From Acetofilamentum sp. (GTDB lineage Bacteria > Bacteroidota > Bacteroidia > Bacteroidales > JAFGUD01): a stretch of DNA of 6,315 nt. A program made the position numbers and the translations under genes. A model generated the notes under the pieces. The model did no database searches and had not been told where the DNA came from. It worked only from the letters and a program-made list of their open reading frames with translations. Where the stretch lies: the NCBI GenBank assembly GCA_020722645.1, contig DYKL01000211.1, positions 1 to 6,315 on the forward strand, written 5' to 3'. Below, one piece after another: positions 6,263 to 6,315 of the stretch (position 1 is its first letter; each line of letters starts with the position of its first letter).

Positions 6263-6315
6263 GGGTGTTTTGGTTAATTTTTGGTCAAAAAGAAAGGGTG
6301 TTTTGGTTGATTTTT
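6244..6315. repeat. 33-bp tandem repeat array, right block (runs off the window)
   Basis: Units start at 6244, 6277 and 6310, the last cut by the window end. They are the same repeat, in the same orientation, as the block at 4611-4821. The first is the TACAAG variant ending in GGTTA, the second the common AGAAAG form ending in GGTTG. The array begins directly upstream of the ATPase gene and overlaps its likely promoter. Confidence 0.95.

Overview
The window looks like an AT-rich Bacteroidota genome (probably Bacteroidales or a relative). The reasons are: signal peptides of the MKK type with Gln just after the predicted cleavage site, promoters that fit the TTTG / TAnnTTTG pattern of that phylum instead of TTGACA/TATAAT, A-rich leaders without Shine-Dalgarno sequences, an outer-membrane beta-barrel protein of the porin/PorT-like type, and an AAA_14-DUF4143 ATPase. 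No RNA gene or CRISPR array was seen.

Layout. Positions 1-320 hold no gene but are dense in repeats: two tandem arrays that both have a 7-bp period, separated by an 86-bp hairpin element with 10-bp perfect ends. Positions 321-2804 (+) encode a secreted 827-residue protein: signal peptide, seven repeats of about 50 residues that should form a seven-bladed beta-propeller, an unassigned middle domain, an Asn/Asp-rich linker and a C-terminal caspase-like protease domain with an intact His660/Cys710 dyad. A 136-bp gap with three copies of a small hairpin repeat leads to a second exported protein (2941-3846, +), of unknown family and possibly envelope-bound. The pair ends at a strong hairpin terminator (3865-3909). 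A separate promoter then drives a small outer-membrane beta-barrel protein (4015-4605, +).

The last third is a convergent AAA_14-DUF4143 ATPase gene (4905-6218, -). It sits between two blocks of the same 33-bp tandem repeat (4611-4821 and 6244 to the window edge). The blocks would join in phase if the gene and its flanks were removed, so the ATPase looks like a cassette inserted into, or bounded by, a pre-existing array. Its likely promoter begins inside the first repeat of the right-hand block.

Functionally, the first two genes may be a cell-envelope unit: a sensor-like propeller joined to a protease, plus an exported partner. That is inference from domain order and adjacency only. The beta-barrel gene and the ATPase have their own signals and no evident link to it.
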